From Arthrobacter sp. ERGS1:01 (GTDB taxonomy: Bacteria > Actinomycetota > Actinomycetes > Actinomycetales > Micrococcaceae): a stretch of DNA of 64,000 nucleotides. The DNA lies in contig NZ_CP012479.1 in assembly GCF_001281315.1 (NCBI RefSeq), positions 992,001-1,056,000 of the forward strand. The letters are read 5' to 3'. Within the stretch, counting starts at the first letter, position 1, and every line of letters begins with the position of its first letter. Below, one piece after another: positions 24,540 to 33,064 of this stretch. The position numbers and the translations under genes are program-made. Below the pieces are notes generated by a model. The model made no database searches and had not been told where the DNA came from. It saw only the letters and a list, made by a program, of their open reading frames with translations.

Positions 24540-25541
24540 ATGACTGAGTACGACCGGCCACACCTGAGCTTTGCCGAGCAAGCTGAAGTACTTGAGTCCC
24601 GCGGCCTGGACTGCTCAGGTTGTGACGCTCCCGCGGCGTTGTCGCGAATCGGCTACTACCGGCTGTCCGCGTACACCTATCCATTTCGCAAAACACTAGA
24701 GCCTGGGGACGATGGCGAGACCCCATACCAATACCGTCAGCCAGACTTTGAACTTGGCTACAAACTCACTGATGCACTCAAGCTCTACGAGTTCGACGGC
24801 TCTCTGCGCCTCCTTTGCATGGAGGCGCTGAAAACGATCGAAATTGGACTCCGTGTGCACGTTGCCTACGTTCTTGGGAGGCGTGATCGTTTTGGCCACC
24901 TCAAGATTGAATCTTTAGACCAGGACGCTTGTGGGCGCCTGCTCCCAGAGGGAAATACTGCATTTGATGCTTGGACTGCTCGCTACGACTCGCTGAAGCG
25001 TCAGGCTAACTCTGAGGATTTCGTCCGCCACTACACGTTGAAGTACGACGGAGTACTTCCTATTTGGGTTGCGGTCGAGGTTTTAGACTTCGGTGGAGTC
25101 ATCCGCCTATACAGTCTCCTGAACAAGGCTGATCAGAATGAAGTGGCCAGTTACTTGGGAGTCAAGAATGCTCAATCACTGCGCACCTGGCTGCTCAGCC
25201 TAGGCGTCGTCCGAAATACCAGCGCTCACCATTCGCGGTTGTGGAACCGAAGCTTGACCTACAACATTGGTAGCTTCAATCCTTCAATCGTTGAGCCAGA
25301 ACTGCGGCATTTGCGCGCAACCCTTCCAAACAACAAGATCTACGCCCCCTTGGCAATCATGGCCTACATAATCACCCGGATAGACCCGACAACGAACTGG
25401 CCGCGTGCGTTGAAAACTAAGGTAAGCCAGAAGTTTCCGGGATTGGAAGCGATCACCCCTGAGAATGCCATGGGGTTCCCTTCCGGCTGGAGAGACCTAG
25501 ACCTGTGGAATTATTCGCCCCAGAAGCCGGGTATCAAATAG
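24540..25541 (+). CDS. Abi-family (AbiD/AbiF-type) HEPN abortive infection protein
   Basis: 333 residues. The N-terminal SFAEQAEVLESRGLDC and IGYYRLSAYTYPFR are hallmarks of the Abi_2 family. The centre has YEFDGSLRLLCMEALKTIEIGLR, and the C-terminal half carries R225-N-T-S-A-H230 (R-x4-H), the HEPN ribonuclease motif, followed by HSRLWNR. Such proteins kill or arrest the cell on infection by other phages. Start ATG at 24540 behind TTGGGGAG. It stands alone between terminators at 24301 and 25542, next to the lysis genes, where temperate phages often carry superinfection-exclusion genes. Confidence 0.88.
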   Translation: MTEYDRPHLSFAEQAEVLESRGLDCSGCDAPAALSRIGYYRLSAYTYPFRKTLEPGDDGETPYQYRQPDFELGYKLTDALKLYEFDGSLRLLCMEALKTIEIGLRVHVAYVLGRRDRFGHLKIESLDQDACGRLLPEGNTAFDAWTARYDSLKRQANSEDFVRHYTLKYDGVLPIWVAVEVLDFGGVIRLYSLLNKADQNEVASYLGVKNAQSLRTWLLSLGVVRNTSAHHSRLWNRSLTYNIGSFNPSIVEPELRHLRATLPNNKIYAPLAIMAYIITRIDPTTNWPRALKTKVSQKFPGLEAITPENAMGFPSGWRDLDLWNYSPQKPGIK

Positions 25542-25582
25542 AAAGCGCCCCCAAACTCGTGACGAGTTCGGGGGCGCTTTTT
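25542..25582. terminator. Bidirectional terminator between abi and lysis genes
   Basis: Arms 25542-25559 and 25563-25580 pair with one mismatch (AAAGCGCCCCCAAACTCG and its partner), then TTTTT on plus and AAAA-type end on minus. It serves the convergent abi and holin genes. Confidence 0.8.
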
Positions 25583-25589
25583 CGTGGGG

Positions 25590-25910
25590 TCAGGGAGAGT
25601 CGGCGGGGTGGTATTCGTCGGTCAGGTTCGGGTCACCGGGCGGCGTCGCGGGCTTAGGTGCGGCGCCAAGTCCTACAGTCGTCAGCCAGCCGTTGACGAG
25701 CGGAACAGCCATGAGGCGGGTGATCGCTGCTGCGACGGTTAGGAAGACCGCCAGCGCGCCCCCTGCGGCTTCTGCGGAATCGCCCGTGATCGCTGCAACG
25801 ATGAGAGGTGCCGAGACTGCCAGGCCGATGACGATCTGCAGCACCGTGCGCGCTACTGCCTTCCACGGATACTGGGCCTGCGTGGACAGAGCGGCGTGCT
25901 GGCCGGTCAC
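25590..25910 (-). CDS. Putative holin
   Basis: 106 residues. Two membrane segments: VLQIVIGLAVSAPLIVAAI, and the stretch from GGALAVFLTVAAAITRLMAV. A short polar Pro-rich C-terminus follows. The GTG start overlaps the TGA of the endolysin gene (GTGA). Size, topology and position right after the endolysin fit a phage holin that opens the membrane for lysis. It is the last gene of the late operon. Confidence 0.75.
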   Translation of the reverse strand: MTGQHAALSTQAQYPWKAVARTVLQIVIGLAVSAPLIVAAITGDSAEAAGGALAVFLTVAAAITRLMAVPLVNGWLTTVGLGAAPKPATPPGDPNLTDEYHPADSP

Positions 25911-26728
25911 TGCGCGGCACCCTTGATGGTCACCGTGGCGTCGAGGTCGACGCCTGCGGCCAGTGCGGCGGCGGCGCCCTTTGCGGCGGCTGCCTCGACT
26001 GCGGCCAGGTCGATGGGAACACCCTGGCCCTTGGCGAGCTGGCCCACCAGCGAGGTGAGCCCGGCAATGGCGCCGGCGTTCTTCACCACGTAGGTGCGGG
26101 TGGCCCGGAGCAGGGCGTAGGCGTCGTCCTTCTCCAGCTTGGGGTTCTTGTACGCCCACGGGTTGGCTGCGGCGATTTCTTCCTTGATGATCTTGCGGAG
26201 GTCTGCGGGCTCTGCCATATCAAACCAGTCTTTCTGTGCGGTGGGTGTGGTGGAGTTGCTTTGCGGGGTGAGGTTGGCGGAGAGCTTCGGCCGGAGCCAG
26301 CCTGTGCATACGCCGGTGCCCGGGCCGCTGTATGGCAGAGTGCCGGCGTACATGGGTACTTGGAGGAACCCGTCCTGCTGGATGACATCGACCCCGGCCG
26401 TGTTCGCGGAAACAACGACTGCGATGTGGCCGTAGGGGTTGATGCCGTCGTCTGCGGTGCCGCCCCAGATGATGACGTCGCCACGCCGCGGGATCAGGCC
26501 CGGGTTGCTGGGGTCGTTGGGGATCCGGTCGAAGTAGTCAGGGTTGTATGTGTAGAGCATGTCCTTGGCGTTGCCGGCGCCTGGCCATGCGGACTTCCAA
26601 CCGATGCCGAAGATGTGTTCCGCGTAGTCCTTGGCCGCGTCCACGCACTGCAAGCCGCCGACATTGTCGGGGTCAGTGGCACGGCCAATCGCGGTAGCAA
26701 ACCATGCCTCCTGTTTGGGAGTTGTCAT
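25907..26728 (-). CDS. Endolysin with CHAP domain
   Basis: 273 residues. The N-terminal ~150 residues are a CHAP amidase/endopeptidase: Cys28 in GGLQCVDAAKDY, GDVIIWGG, and His101 in NPYGHIAVVV. The C-terminal third is helical and Ala-rich (LAAVEAAAAKGAAAALAAG), perhaps a cell-wall binding or oligomerisation part. ATG 26728 follows AAGGAGGG. It degrades host peptidoglycan at the end of the lytic cycle. Confidence 0.88.
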   Translation of the reverse strand: MTTPKQEAWFATAIGRATDPDNVGGLQCVDAAKDYAEHIFGIGWKSAWPGAGNAKDMLYTYNPDYFDRIPNDPSNPGLIPRRGDVIIWGGTADDGINPYGHIAVVVSANTAGVDVIQQDGFLQVPMYAGTLPYSGPGTGVCTGWLRPKLSANLTPQSNSTTPTAQKDWFDMAEPADLRKIIKEEIAAANPWAYKNPKLEKDDAYALLRATRTYVVKNAGAIAGLTSLVGQLAKGQGVPIDLAAVEAAAAKGAAAALAAGVDLDATVTIKGAAQ

Positions 26729-26762
26729 GCGCCCTCCTTGGGCAAAGAAAAGGCCACCCGGG

Positions 26763-27233
26763 TTAGGTGGCTGGTGGTTGTGCGAGGTGCCGGCGCTTGG
26801 GGATCCCGGGCGGGTTGGGCATGCCATTGCTATGCCATTCCTCCCACTCCATGGAGTAGGCCCGTTCAAAGCCGAGCGAGGCGTAGAGCTGATCAAACTT
26901 GCGATCCATGCGTTCTTCGCGCTCGCCGGCGGTCGTGTTGGCGGCCTGTAGTTTGTCGATGATGGCTTGCTGCGTGTCGAACAGCTGTTTGTCGCGGGCC
27001 AGGGCCGCGGCCTTTTTCTTTCCGTCAAAGTCGGCGAGCTGGGCGGCGCGGTCGTTTTTCGCTTTCGTCTGGGAGACTCCCCACGTCACCAGGCTGGTGA
27101 TGAGAGCGAGGACGATGGGGAGGCCGATCTGTACGGCGACCGGCAATACCCATGTCAGATCCCGGGTTTCGCTGCCGTCCGTCACCACCTTTGCACCGTA
27201 GTGGGCGATGGCAGCTAGTCCGTGGAGGGTCAT
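26763..27233 (-). CDS. Membrane-anchored coiled-coil phage protein
   Basis: 156 residues with one hydrophobic segment (VLPVAVQIGLPIVLALITSL) near residue 30-50, followed by a long charged helix (KAKNDRAAQLADFDGKKKAA and onward), probably coiled coil. The end is Pro-rich. ATG overlaps the TGA of the preceding gene. In actinophages such genes between tail and lysin are often annotated as holins or membrane proteins. Could be a second holin or spanin-like factor; not proven. Confidence 0.6.
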   Translation of the reverse strand: MTLHGLAAIAHYGAKVVTDGSETRDLTWVLPVAVQIGLPIVLALITSLVTWGVSQTKAKNDRAAQLADFDGKKKAAALARDKQLFDTQQAIIDKLQAANTTAGEREERMDRKFDQLYASLGFERAYSMEWEEWHSNGMPNPPGIPKRRHLAQPPAT

Positions 27234-27571
27234 TTGACGATCTCGAATCGTCGTTTGGCGACGATGTCCCAGCGGGCCCCGACGACGGCGCGGATCGCTG
27301 CATCGGTAACCGCGGAGGTGTTCACGGCGCCCTCGGTCACGGTGATGTCTTTGGCCACGTTCTGATCCGTGGACGCGAAGGAGATCATCAGGGCATCCGG
27401 CGTCAATGGGTTATCCAGCGTCCAGTCCATGAGCTTGTGCGCTTCGAGGCTCATGTCGGGTTGGGCGCCGAGCTTGTACTGTGCCTCCACGGTCATGGCC
27501 GCGGAGACCCGCCACACGAATTCCTGGTCGTCGCGGGCGCGGGCGTATTTGAGCAGTTCTGAATCGGCCAA
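27230..27571 (-). CDS. Conserved actinophage protein upstream of lysis genes, 113 residues
   Basis: TTG start (27571) behind GGAGG with a 6-base spacer. The protein has the pattern seen in many actinophage proteins next to the lysis genes: a helix RVSAAMTVEAQYKL, a central NPLTPDALMISFA, then VTDAAIRAVVGARWDIVA. Role unknown. It starts 12 bp after the tail protein stop and ends by overlapping the next gene (ATGA). Confidence 0.6.
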   Translation of the reverse strand: MADSELLKYARARDDQEFVWRVSAAMTVEAQYKLGAQPDMSLEAHKLMDWTLDNPLTPDALMISFASTDQNVAKDITVTEGAVNTSAVTDAAIRAVVGARWDIVAKRRFEIVK

Positions 27572-27582
27572 AGGTGGCCTCC

Positions 27583-29727
27583 TTACTTGGTGTATTTGAT
27601 GCGGATGCGGGCGTCGTGGGCGTAGCCGTAGCGTTCGTACCCGCCGCCGGATCCGCCGAGGGTGATGCCGCGGTGTGTGCCTGCTTTCCAGCCGGCGAAG
27701 GTGCTGCTGTTGATGGGCACCCACCGCCCGGCGGCCCGGGGCCAATTCGCGGAGAGTGCATGCGAATATGTTTTGGCTGGCCGTGAGCCGGTGAGGCCGG
27801 TCTGGCCGTGGAATCCGATGTAGGCTGCGCCGCCGGATCCCTGGTACCAGAAGTCGTAGTAGACGTAGACCCACATGGCGGTGATCGTGGCCCCGGACAG
27901 TTCCCCGGTGAGGTTCGGGAAGATTGCCATGGAGGACAGGTCCCCGTAGCCGGCCGGTGATTGTCCGGAGTACATGTATTGAGGGTTGTAGTCGTAGACG
28001 GCTCCGGAGCCGATGAAGGACCGCATTCCGGTGGCGGACCAGGTTTTGTCGTAGTTCTTGACCGGGGTGGGTGGCGGGGCGGTTGACCCGCCGCCGGTGC
28101 CTCCCGTGGCCGCGTCGGAGGTGCCGTTGCGGATCTCGCCCGTCATGGGCGGGGATGCGCCAATGTCGGTGACGGTCATGACCACGGATTGGCCGGCCGG
28201 GGTTGCTACGATTTTGGCCCGGCCCGTGGAGATCGTCCCGTAGGAGATCAGCAGCGAGACCGGCCCCGGCGGGGGTGTGATCAGCCGGTTGATGACCACG
28301 GGGGTGCGCCGTGTGGACGCCGAGGCCTGGGCCGAGGTGCCGCGGGCGATGACCGGGGATGAGTTCGTGGCCGGTGACCCGTCCTCCTCATATTGGAGGT
28401 AGACGACTGCCTCGACGTTGGCCGTGTCCGAGTCGATGCTGATCGGGTTGGTCTGGACCATGTAGGCCCGGCCCGGCTCGGCATCGAATTGCAGGTGCAG
28501 GTACGGTTGCGCGGCGGTGCCGGCCCAGTACAGCGAGTTCGTGGCCCTGGACGCCCAGGCGGCAAGGCCCTTGGGCAGTGCCGCAATGGTTTCCAAGATG
28601 GATGTTCCTGCGATGGAGATGTCGTTGGCGAAGTCGCCGGACTGGCCGGAGAAGTCGCCGCCGCTGGTGATGGAGGCGACGAGCTTGCCACCGGCGTTGA
28701 CGACGCCAAAGTAGTCATCGGTGTCGGTGCCCATGCGGATTACTTCCGTGGGGGCGTTGCCGTCGGTGCTGGCCAGGGCCCGGAAGCCGCTGGCGTTCAT
28801 CTTCGCGTGGGTCCCTGCCGGGTTGCCGGCGATGATGTCCGTGGTCAGTACCAGCTTGGTTTCCAGCAGGGGTGCTGTGATGGTGCCCGCGACAAGGCGT
28901 CCACCCACGAGCTGGCCGAAGGTGCCGGCGCCAATGTCGATCTTGGGCAGGTAGGTGGGGTCCATGGACTCGGCCACCCAGGCCCCGGCCGTGTACCGCC
29001 AGGAGGCGAGGAGCTTGCCGCCGACGTCGAGGGTCGTCCATTTCTGCCAATGGTCGCCCTCGGCGAACTCGCCCGCGGGCGCGTCCTCGATCGAGTTGTG
29101 GATGCTGGTCTTGCCGTCCACACTGATCTGGACCTCTGCCAGGGTGCGGTCAACATCTGTGAATTTCTCGTCAATGTTGATCAGTTCGTCCAGGATCGCG
29201 TCCGGGCTGAGGACGTCCGCGACCTCGGCCAAGACGGTTTCGGACGGGTCCGACCATTTGCCGGCCTTCGAGACGGCGACGAGCAGGAAATACCACTCCC
29301 CAGAGTCCAGAAGAACCGTGGCGAGGTCTCCGGACTCGCCCGTGATCGTCGCCCGCTGCGTGTCATTGTCCGGGGTGAAGACCTCCAGCTCGGAGACGTG
29401 CACCGAGACATGGGAGAAATCCATCGGCGAGGTGGCCTCGTCGAGGAACTTCCCGGACCAGCGCACCTCGACTTGGCCGGTACCCACCGTCAGGGAGGGT
29501 GGCGCCGGTTCCGGCGGGATGGGCCCGGCCACTGTCACTGTCCCGTGGGTGCCGTCGAACTGCTGGCCCGTGACGGACATGAGCGTGCCCTCGACGTCGT
29601 ATTCTTCGATGCTGCCTGTCTCGATCGAGCTCGTGCCCAGCTGCGGCTTCGACAAGGCTTTGATCGCGGCGTCGCCGGCGGTGATTCGATCGACCAGCCA
29701 GCGCGCATCATCGTGTAATTTGCTCAC
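27583..29727 (-). CDS. Minor tail protein / receptor-binding candidate (714 residues)
   Basis: N-terminal helix, then a fibronectin-like region (SLTVGTGQVEVRWSG, HVSVHVSELEVF, WYFLLVAVSKAGKWS), a central segment LNIDEKFTDVDRTLAEVQISV-like helix typical of tail tip proteins, and FGQLVGGRLVAGTITAP. A Ser/Thr/Gly-rich linker with a Pro run (APPPTPVK) leads to a C-terminal beta domain. The last ~170 residues are the likely receptor-binding part. Overlaps the upstream gene by ATGA. Confidence 0.75.
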   Translation of the reverse strand: MSKLHDDARWLVDRITAGDAAIKALSKPQLGTSSIETGSIEEYDVEGTLMSVTGQQFDGTHGTVTVAGPIPPEPAPPSLTVGTGQVEVRWSGKFLDEATSPMDFSHVSVHVSELEVFTPDNDTQRATITGESGDLATVLLDSGEWYFLLVAVSKAGKWSDPSETVLAEVADVLSPDAILDELINIDEKFTDVDRTLAEVQISVDGKTSIHNSIEDAPAGEFAEGDHWQKWTTLDVGGKLLASWRYTAGAWVAESMDPTYLPKIDIGAGTFGQLVGGRLVAGTITAPLLETKLVLTTDIIAGNPAGTHAKMNASGFRALASTDGNAPTEVIRMGTDTDDYFGVVNAGGKLVASITSGGDFSGQSGDFANDISIAGTSILETIAALPKGLAAWASRATNSLYWAGTAAQPYLHLQFDAEPGRAYMVQTNPISIDSDTANVEAVVYLQYEEDGSPATNSSPVIARGTSAQASASTRRTPVVINRLITPPPGPVSLLISYGTISTGRAKIVATPAGQSVVMTVTDIGASPPMTGEIRNGTSDAATGGTGGGSTAPPPTPVKNYDKTWSATGMRSFIGSGAVYDYNPQYMYSGQSPAGYGDLSSMAIFPNLTGELSGATITAMWVYVYYDFWYQGSGGAAYIGFHGQTGLTGSRPAKTYSHALSANWPRAAGRWVPINSSTFAGWKAGTHRGITLGGSGGGYERYGYAHDARIRIKYTK

Positions 29728-31175
29728 GTAGCCTCCACTTTCAAATCCATTGCGCCTGTGACGCAGTCAGTCGTGATGTCCAAGACCCGCACCCAGGTGT
29801 CCAGCTGCTTCCATCCGGCGTCCCCCACCACGGGGATCTGGTCCCCGGCGCGGAATGAGCCATAGGGTGCCAGCTCGTGGTCCAGGACTTGCAGGGAATC
29901 GAAGTCCCATTCGGCCTTCCTTGCCGCAATGGCGGCTTTGGACGCAATCGAGGCGGCCGCGGTCTTGGTGAGGTCTTTGCGTTCCACCACCACGGCCCGG
30001 CGCACCCGGCCAGGGTTCCCGGTGGTGGTTGCCCGGACCATGGCCCGGCCCTCGCCGGCGCCCAGCACCAACACCTCGGACGCGTAATCGCGCTCATTCA
30101 GGGGCGGCGGGGCTGTGACGTTGACGCCGATCTCAAAGCGCAGATCGGACCGCCGGGACCCCAGCACGGGGACGCCGATTTCAAGGCGGTGCGTGAGCGC
30201 TTCGCCCGACCATTCGGACTTTTCCCGGTACTCGAAGGGAGTGTTCCTGGCCAGATCGTCAATGACGCCGCCGAGGTCGTGGGTATCCCACCAGGTCAGC
30301 ATGAACGGATTCGCCTCGCCGCCTTGAATGTCGGACTGCTTGGACTTCGCCGCCGAGGTCTCCTTTTTGCGAAGGTCGTAGCCCTTTTTCGTGTTGGCCA
30401 CGACCGTCCCTGCACTCTGGAGCTCCGCGAAACGGCTGTTGATGATGGCCTGCGGCGGCGTGGTGATCATCGCCCACTTCTTGGTCTTGGCGTTCCAGAT
30501 GTAGGCCTTGTTGCCGTCGTTCTTGTCCAGCCAAAGGTTCTTCACTGACCGTTTGTCGCCGGATGGGGCGCTGTCCTGATTGAGGATCAGGCCACTGGTC
30601 GGGCGCCCTGTCGTGGCCAGCAGTGACTTCTTGGCCACGGCCTGGGTGCGCACGGCCGCTTCGTAAGTGGCCTTCGCCGCCCTTTCCGCCGTCGTGGCCA
30701 TGGCCACGGCCGCTTTCGCCGCTGTGAGCTTCGGGTCCTCCGGCACTCCCAGGCGGACCGTGGACTTCGCGCCGTCCACGACAACGCCCAGCGCGCCGGC
30801 CGGCTTCGCCTGAAGGTTCATCCAGATGAGCCGGACCACGTCCAGCGGGTCCACGCTGGTGCTTGAAAATTCGGCGTCCGTCCAGGGCATCCCGGTCGGG
30901 TACATGGAGAAGCCGCCGGCCTCGATCCTGAGGTTGTCGCCGTCCGTGGTGATGGCGTCCACGATGGCCGCCACGGGGTCACGGCCGTCCTGCTCGGCGA
31001 CAATCATGGCCCCCCACTCACGAATCTGGTCACGGTCCGCATAGCCGAGCGGGATTGAACCGGTGATGGAGGCTGGGGCGCTGACCGATTCCGTCACCTG
31101 TGCACCCCCCAGTGGGAGCTCATGGTCAATCCAGGCTCGGGAGGGCAACGACATCAGGTGGAAACGCCAGCTCAC
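29724..31175 (-). CDS. Minor tail protein (Gp37-like), 483 residues
   Basis: Begins MSWRFHLMSLPSRAWIDHEL; contains SGSIPL-type beta strands, a ~60-residue helical insertion rich in Ala (AAKAAVAMATTAERAAKATY) and a C-terminal GDQIPVVGDAGWKQLDTWVRV segment. Resembles Siphovirus Gp37-like proteins of the tail tip. Start and stop overlap its neighbours by ATGA-type junctions. Confidence 0.65.
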   Translation of the reverse strand: MSWRFHLMSLPSRAWIDHELPLGGAQVTESVSAPASITGSIPLGYADRDQIREWGAMIVAEQDGRDPVAAIVDAITTDGDNLRIEAGGFSMYPTGMPWTDAEFSSTSVDPLDVVRLIWMNLQAKPAGALGVVVDGAKSTVRLGVPEDPKLTAAKAAVAMATTAERAAKATYEAAVRTQAVAKKSLLATTGRPTSGLILNQDSAPSGDKRSVKNLWLDKNDGNKAYIWNAKTKKWAMITTPPQAIINSRFAELQSAGTVVANTKKGYDLRKKETSAAKSKQSDIQGGEANPFMLTWWDTHDLGGVIDDLARNTPFEYREKSEWSGEALTHRLEIGVPVLGSRRSDLRFEIGVNVTAPPPLNERDYASEVLVLGAGEGRAMVRATTTGNPGRVRRAVVVERKDLTKTAAASIASKAAIAARKAEWDFDSLQVLDHELAPYGSFRAGDQIPVVGDAGWKQLDTWVRVLDITTDCVTGAMDLKVEAT

Positions 31176-32140
31176 TGCGCGCCGCCCCTGAATTCGTAGC
31201 GGATCATGATTTGCGACTGGTTATCGATCTTCCAGTTCCCGGTCCCGGCGGAGCGGGTGGCCTGGAGATTGATGACCTGATCGGTGTCTCGCATTGATGC
31301 GTCAATGAGGTGTTTGCCGAGCCAGGAGTACGTGTACCGGCCGCCGCTGTCTTCGGCGTCCTGGATGATGATGCCATTCTCGGACGGATCAGAGGACCCG
31401 AAGCCGGTGCGGGCCCCGGCCTTGGAGTCCGTACCGTTGGTGCCCTTGGTGTACACGACGCCGGTGACCGTGGCCTGGATCGTGACACTTGTGGCCCACA
31501 CAGGCACCGACACGGTGGGTTTCTGTGCGGCCGTCAGCGGCCATGACCCATACCCGGCCACCGGCATCACGTTCTCCGCGGTCGGGAAGATGACGAGCGT
31601 GTCCCCGTCCTTGAAGGCCTGCGTCACCCGCCGCAACCCGGTGATCATGGCCGCGGTGATCGTGGCCGTGTTGGCCGGGATGGTCACCTTCGCCAACGCG
31701 ATCGCCGGATAATTCAGGCCCAATTCCTTGAACGTTTTGATCGAGGCCGGCACGCCCTGGATCACGAAGGGGCGCGCATATTCAAAGGCTGTCGGATCCG
31801 TCGGTGCTGCCCCTTCGTACTGGGGGTCAAGGACGCGGGCCACCACCAGGTCCGTGCGGCCGCCGGAGGACCCGGTCGGGGCAATGGGGACATCCGTCGC
31901 CGTCCGGCTCTGCAACGTGTAGGACTGTCCCGCGGCGCCCGGGTACCGGTTCAAGATCACGGCATTGCCCGGCAAGATTCGCACCGTTCCGTTGGGAACG
32001 CTCTGCGCTTGCACGCGCAGATCCGTGACCCCCGAAATGCCTTCCAGCCCGGACGTCGCCGAATACGCGAACCCACGGGCCACTTCCGGGGAATGCTGAG
32101 CACCGCCACCGACAAACCATGGGGTCGAGTCAAAAGCCAT
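31172..32140 (-). CDS. Minor tail protein, 322 residues
   Basis: Starts MAFDSTPWFVGGGAQHSPEVAR, a motif common in actinophage tail proteins that sit after the distal tail protein. Mostly beta (VRILPGNAVILNRYPGA, RTDLVVARVLDPQY), ending in a cupin-like NGIIIQDAEDSGGRYTY region. Probably a baseplate or fibre component. Confidence 0.65.
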   Translation of the reverse strand: MAFDSTPWFVGGGAQHSPEVARGFAYSATSGLEGISGVTDLRVQAQSVPNGTVRILPGNAVILNRYPGAAGQSYTLQSRTATDVPIAPTGSSGGRTDLVVARVLDPQYEGAAPTDPTAFEYARPFVIQGVPASIKTFKELGLNYPAIALAKVTIPANTATITAAMITGLRRVTQAFKDGDTLVIFPTAENVMPVAGYGSWPLTAAQKPTVSVPVWATSVTIQATVTGVVYTKGTNGTDSKAGARTGFGSSDPSENGIIIQDAEDSGGRYTYSWLGKHLIDASMRDTDQVINLQATRSAGTGNWKIDNQSQIMIRYEFRGGAQ

Positions 32141-32203
32141 GCGAGCCTCCTAGGGCAAGAAGAAACGCCCCACCACACGGTGGAGCGTCAAGATGAGAAT
32201 TGG

Positions 32204-33064
32204 TCAGATAGATGAGTAGGCGTTGCGCCAGGCCAGAGTGGCGGTCGCGGTCCCGGTCAGGTCCGTCCCGCCAAAGGTCAGATCCGTGGACCCCGAGGGC
32301 AGGAGCGTTCCCGACAGCCGGGTTTTGCGGGTCAGCATCCCGGCCACCGATGCACCATCATTGCGGGTCACCTTCCCGGCCAGCGGGTCCACGGTCACGG
32401 TCACGTCGTAGGCCAGGGTTCCTGTCAACGCGACTTCCCAGCCTGAGGGTGAGCGCACCCACGGGTCGATTATCGGGCCCTTGAAGGTCACCTTCAGTGG
32501 TGTTGCAGTGTCCCCGGTATTGGTGACGCGCCCGGCCCGTGGCGCGCTGCTGCGCACCGTGGACAAGGGCGCAACCAACGGGGCCATCAGCCCGCCCGTC
32601 GTCGCCGGCACAATGGTCAGGACGACGCTCGTCTCGGCGTCGTCGTAGTGCCGGTAGTCGTGGACCTTGAAGTCGCACACAAGCTGCCCGGCGCCCTGCA
32701 CGGCATGGATGCCGCCGTCGATGCCGGTGAACGCACCGGGACGGCCGTACACGCGCCGCCACCGCCCCGCGATCTCGTAGGAGAGCGGGACGATGACGGA
32801 CGGCGCCAACCGTACAGTCGGGTCTTTCCAAGCAGACTCCAGAGCGCCGGCGGCCGCCAATGCCTCGGCAAGGTCATCGCCGATGGTGGACAAGTCAAAC
32901 GCCCAGGTCGATGAGCCAAGAAAGTCCCGGCCAGCAATCGTCCCGTCACCGTTAGGGCGGGGCACGTCATCGCCGCGGATCTCTGCCGCGCCGGGAACGA
33001 ATCCCGTCACGATCAAAGGACCAACCCCGCCACCAAATTCCACCCCTCGATACTTGAACATCAT
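32204..33064 (-). CDS. Distal tail-like protein (phage tail family), 286 residues
   Basis: The start MMFKYRGVEFGGGVGPLIVTG, PRPNGDGTIAGRDFLG and the following beta-rich sequence with HAVQGAGQLVCDFKVHD resemble distal tail proteins of siphoviruses. The C-terminal half (VTNTGDTATPLKVTFKGP) forms a beta-sandwich as in carbohydrate-binding-like domains. Located directly after the tape measure, the usual place. Confidence 0.72.
   Translation of the reverse strand: MMFKYRGVEFGGGVGPLIVTGFVPGAAEIRGDDVPRPNGDGTIAGRDFLGSSTWAFDLSTIGDDLAEALAAAGALESAWKDPTVRLAPSVIVPLSYEIAGRWRRVYGRPGAFTGIDGGIHAVQGAGQLVCDFKVHDYRHYDDAETSVVLTIVPATTGGLMAPLVAPLSTVRSSAPRAGRVTNTGDTATPLKVTFKGPIIDPWVRSPSGWEVALTGTLAYDVTVTVDPLAGKVTRNDGASVAGMLTRKTRLSGTLLPSGSTDLTFGGTDLTGTATATLAWRNAYSSI

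Noticed and set aside
28393..29718. 441-residue plus-strand frame opposite the tail protein gene
   Set aside because: Shadow frame; the minus-strand gene fits the overlapping late operon.
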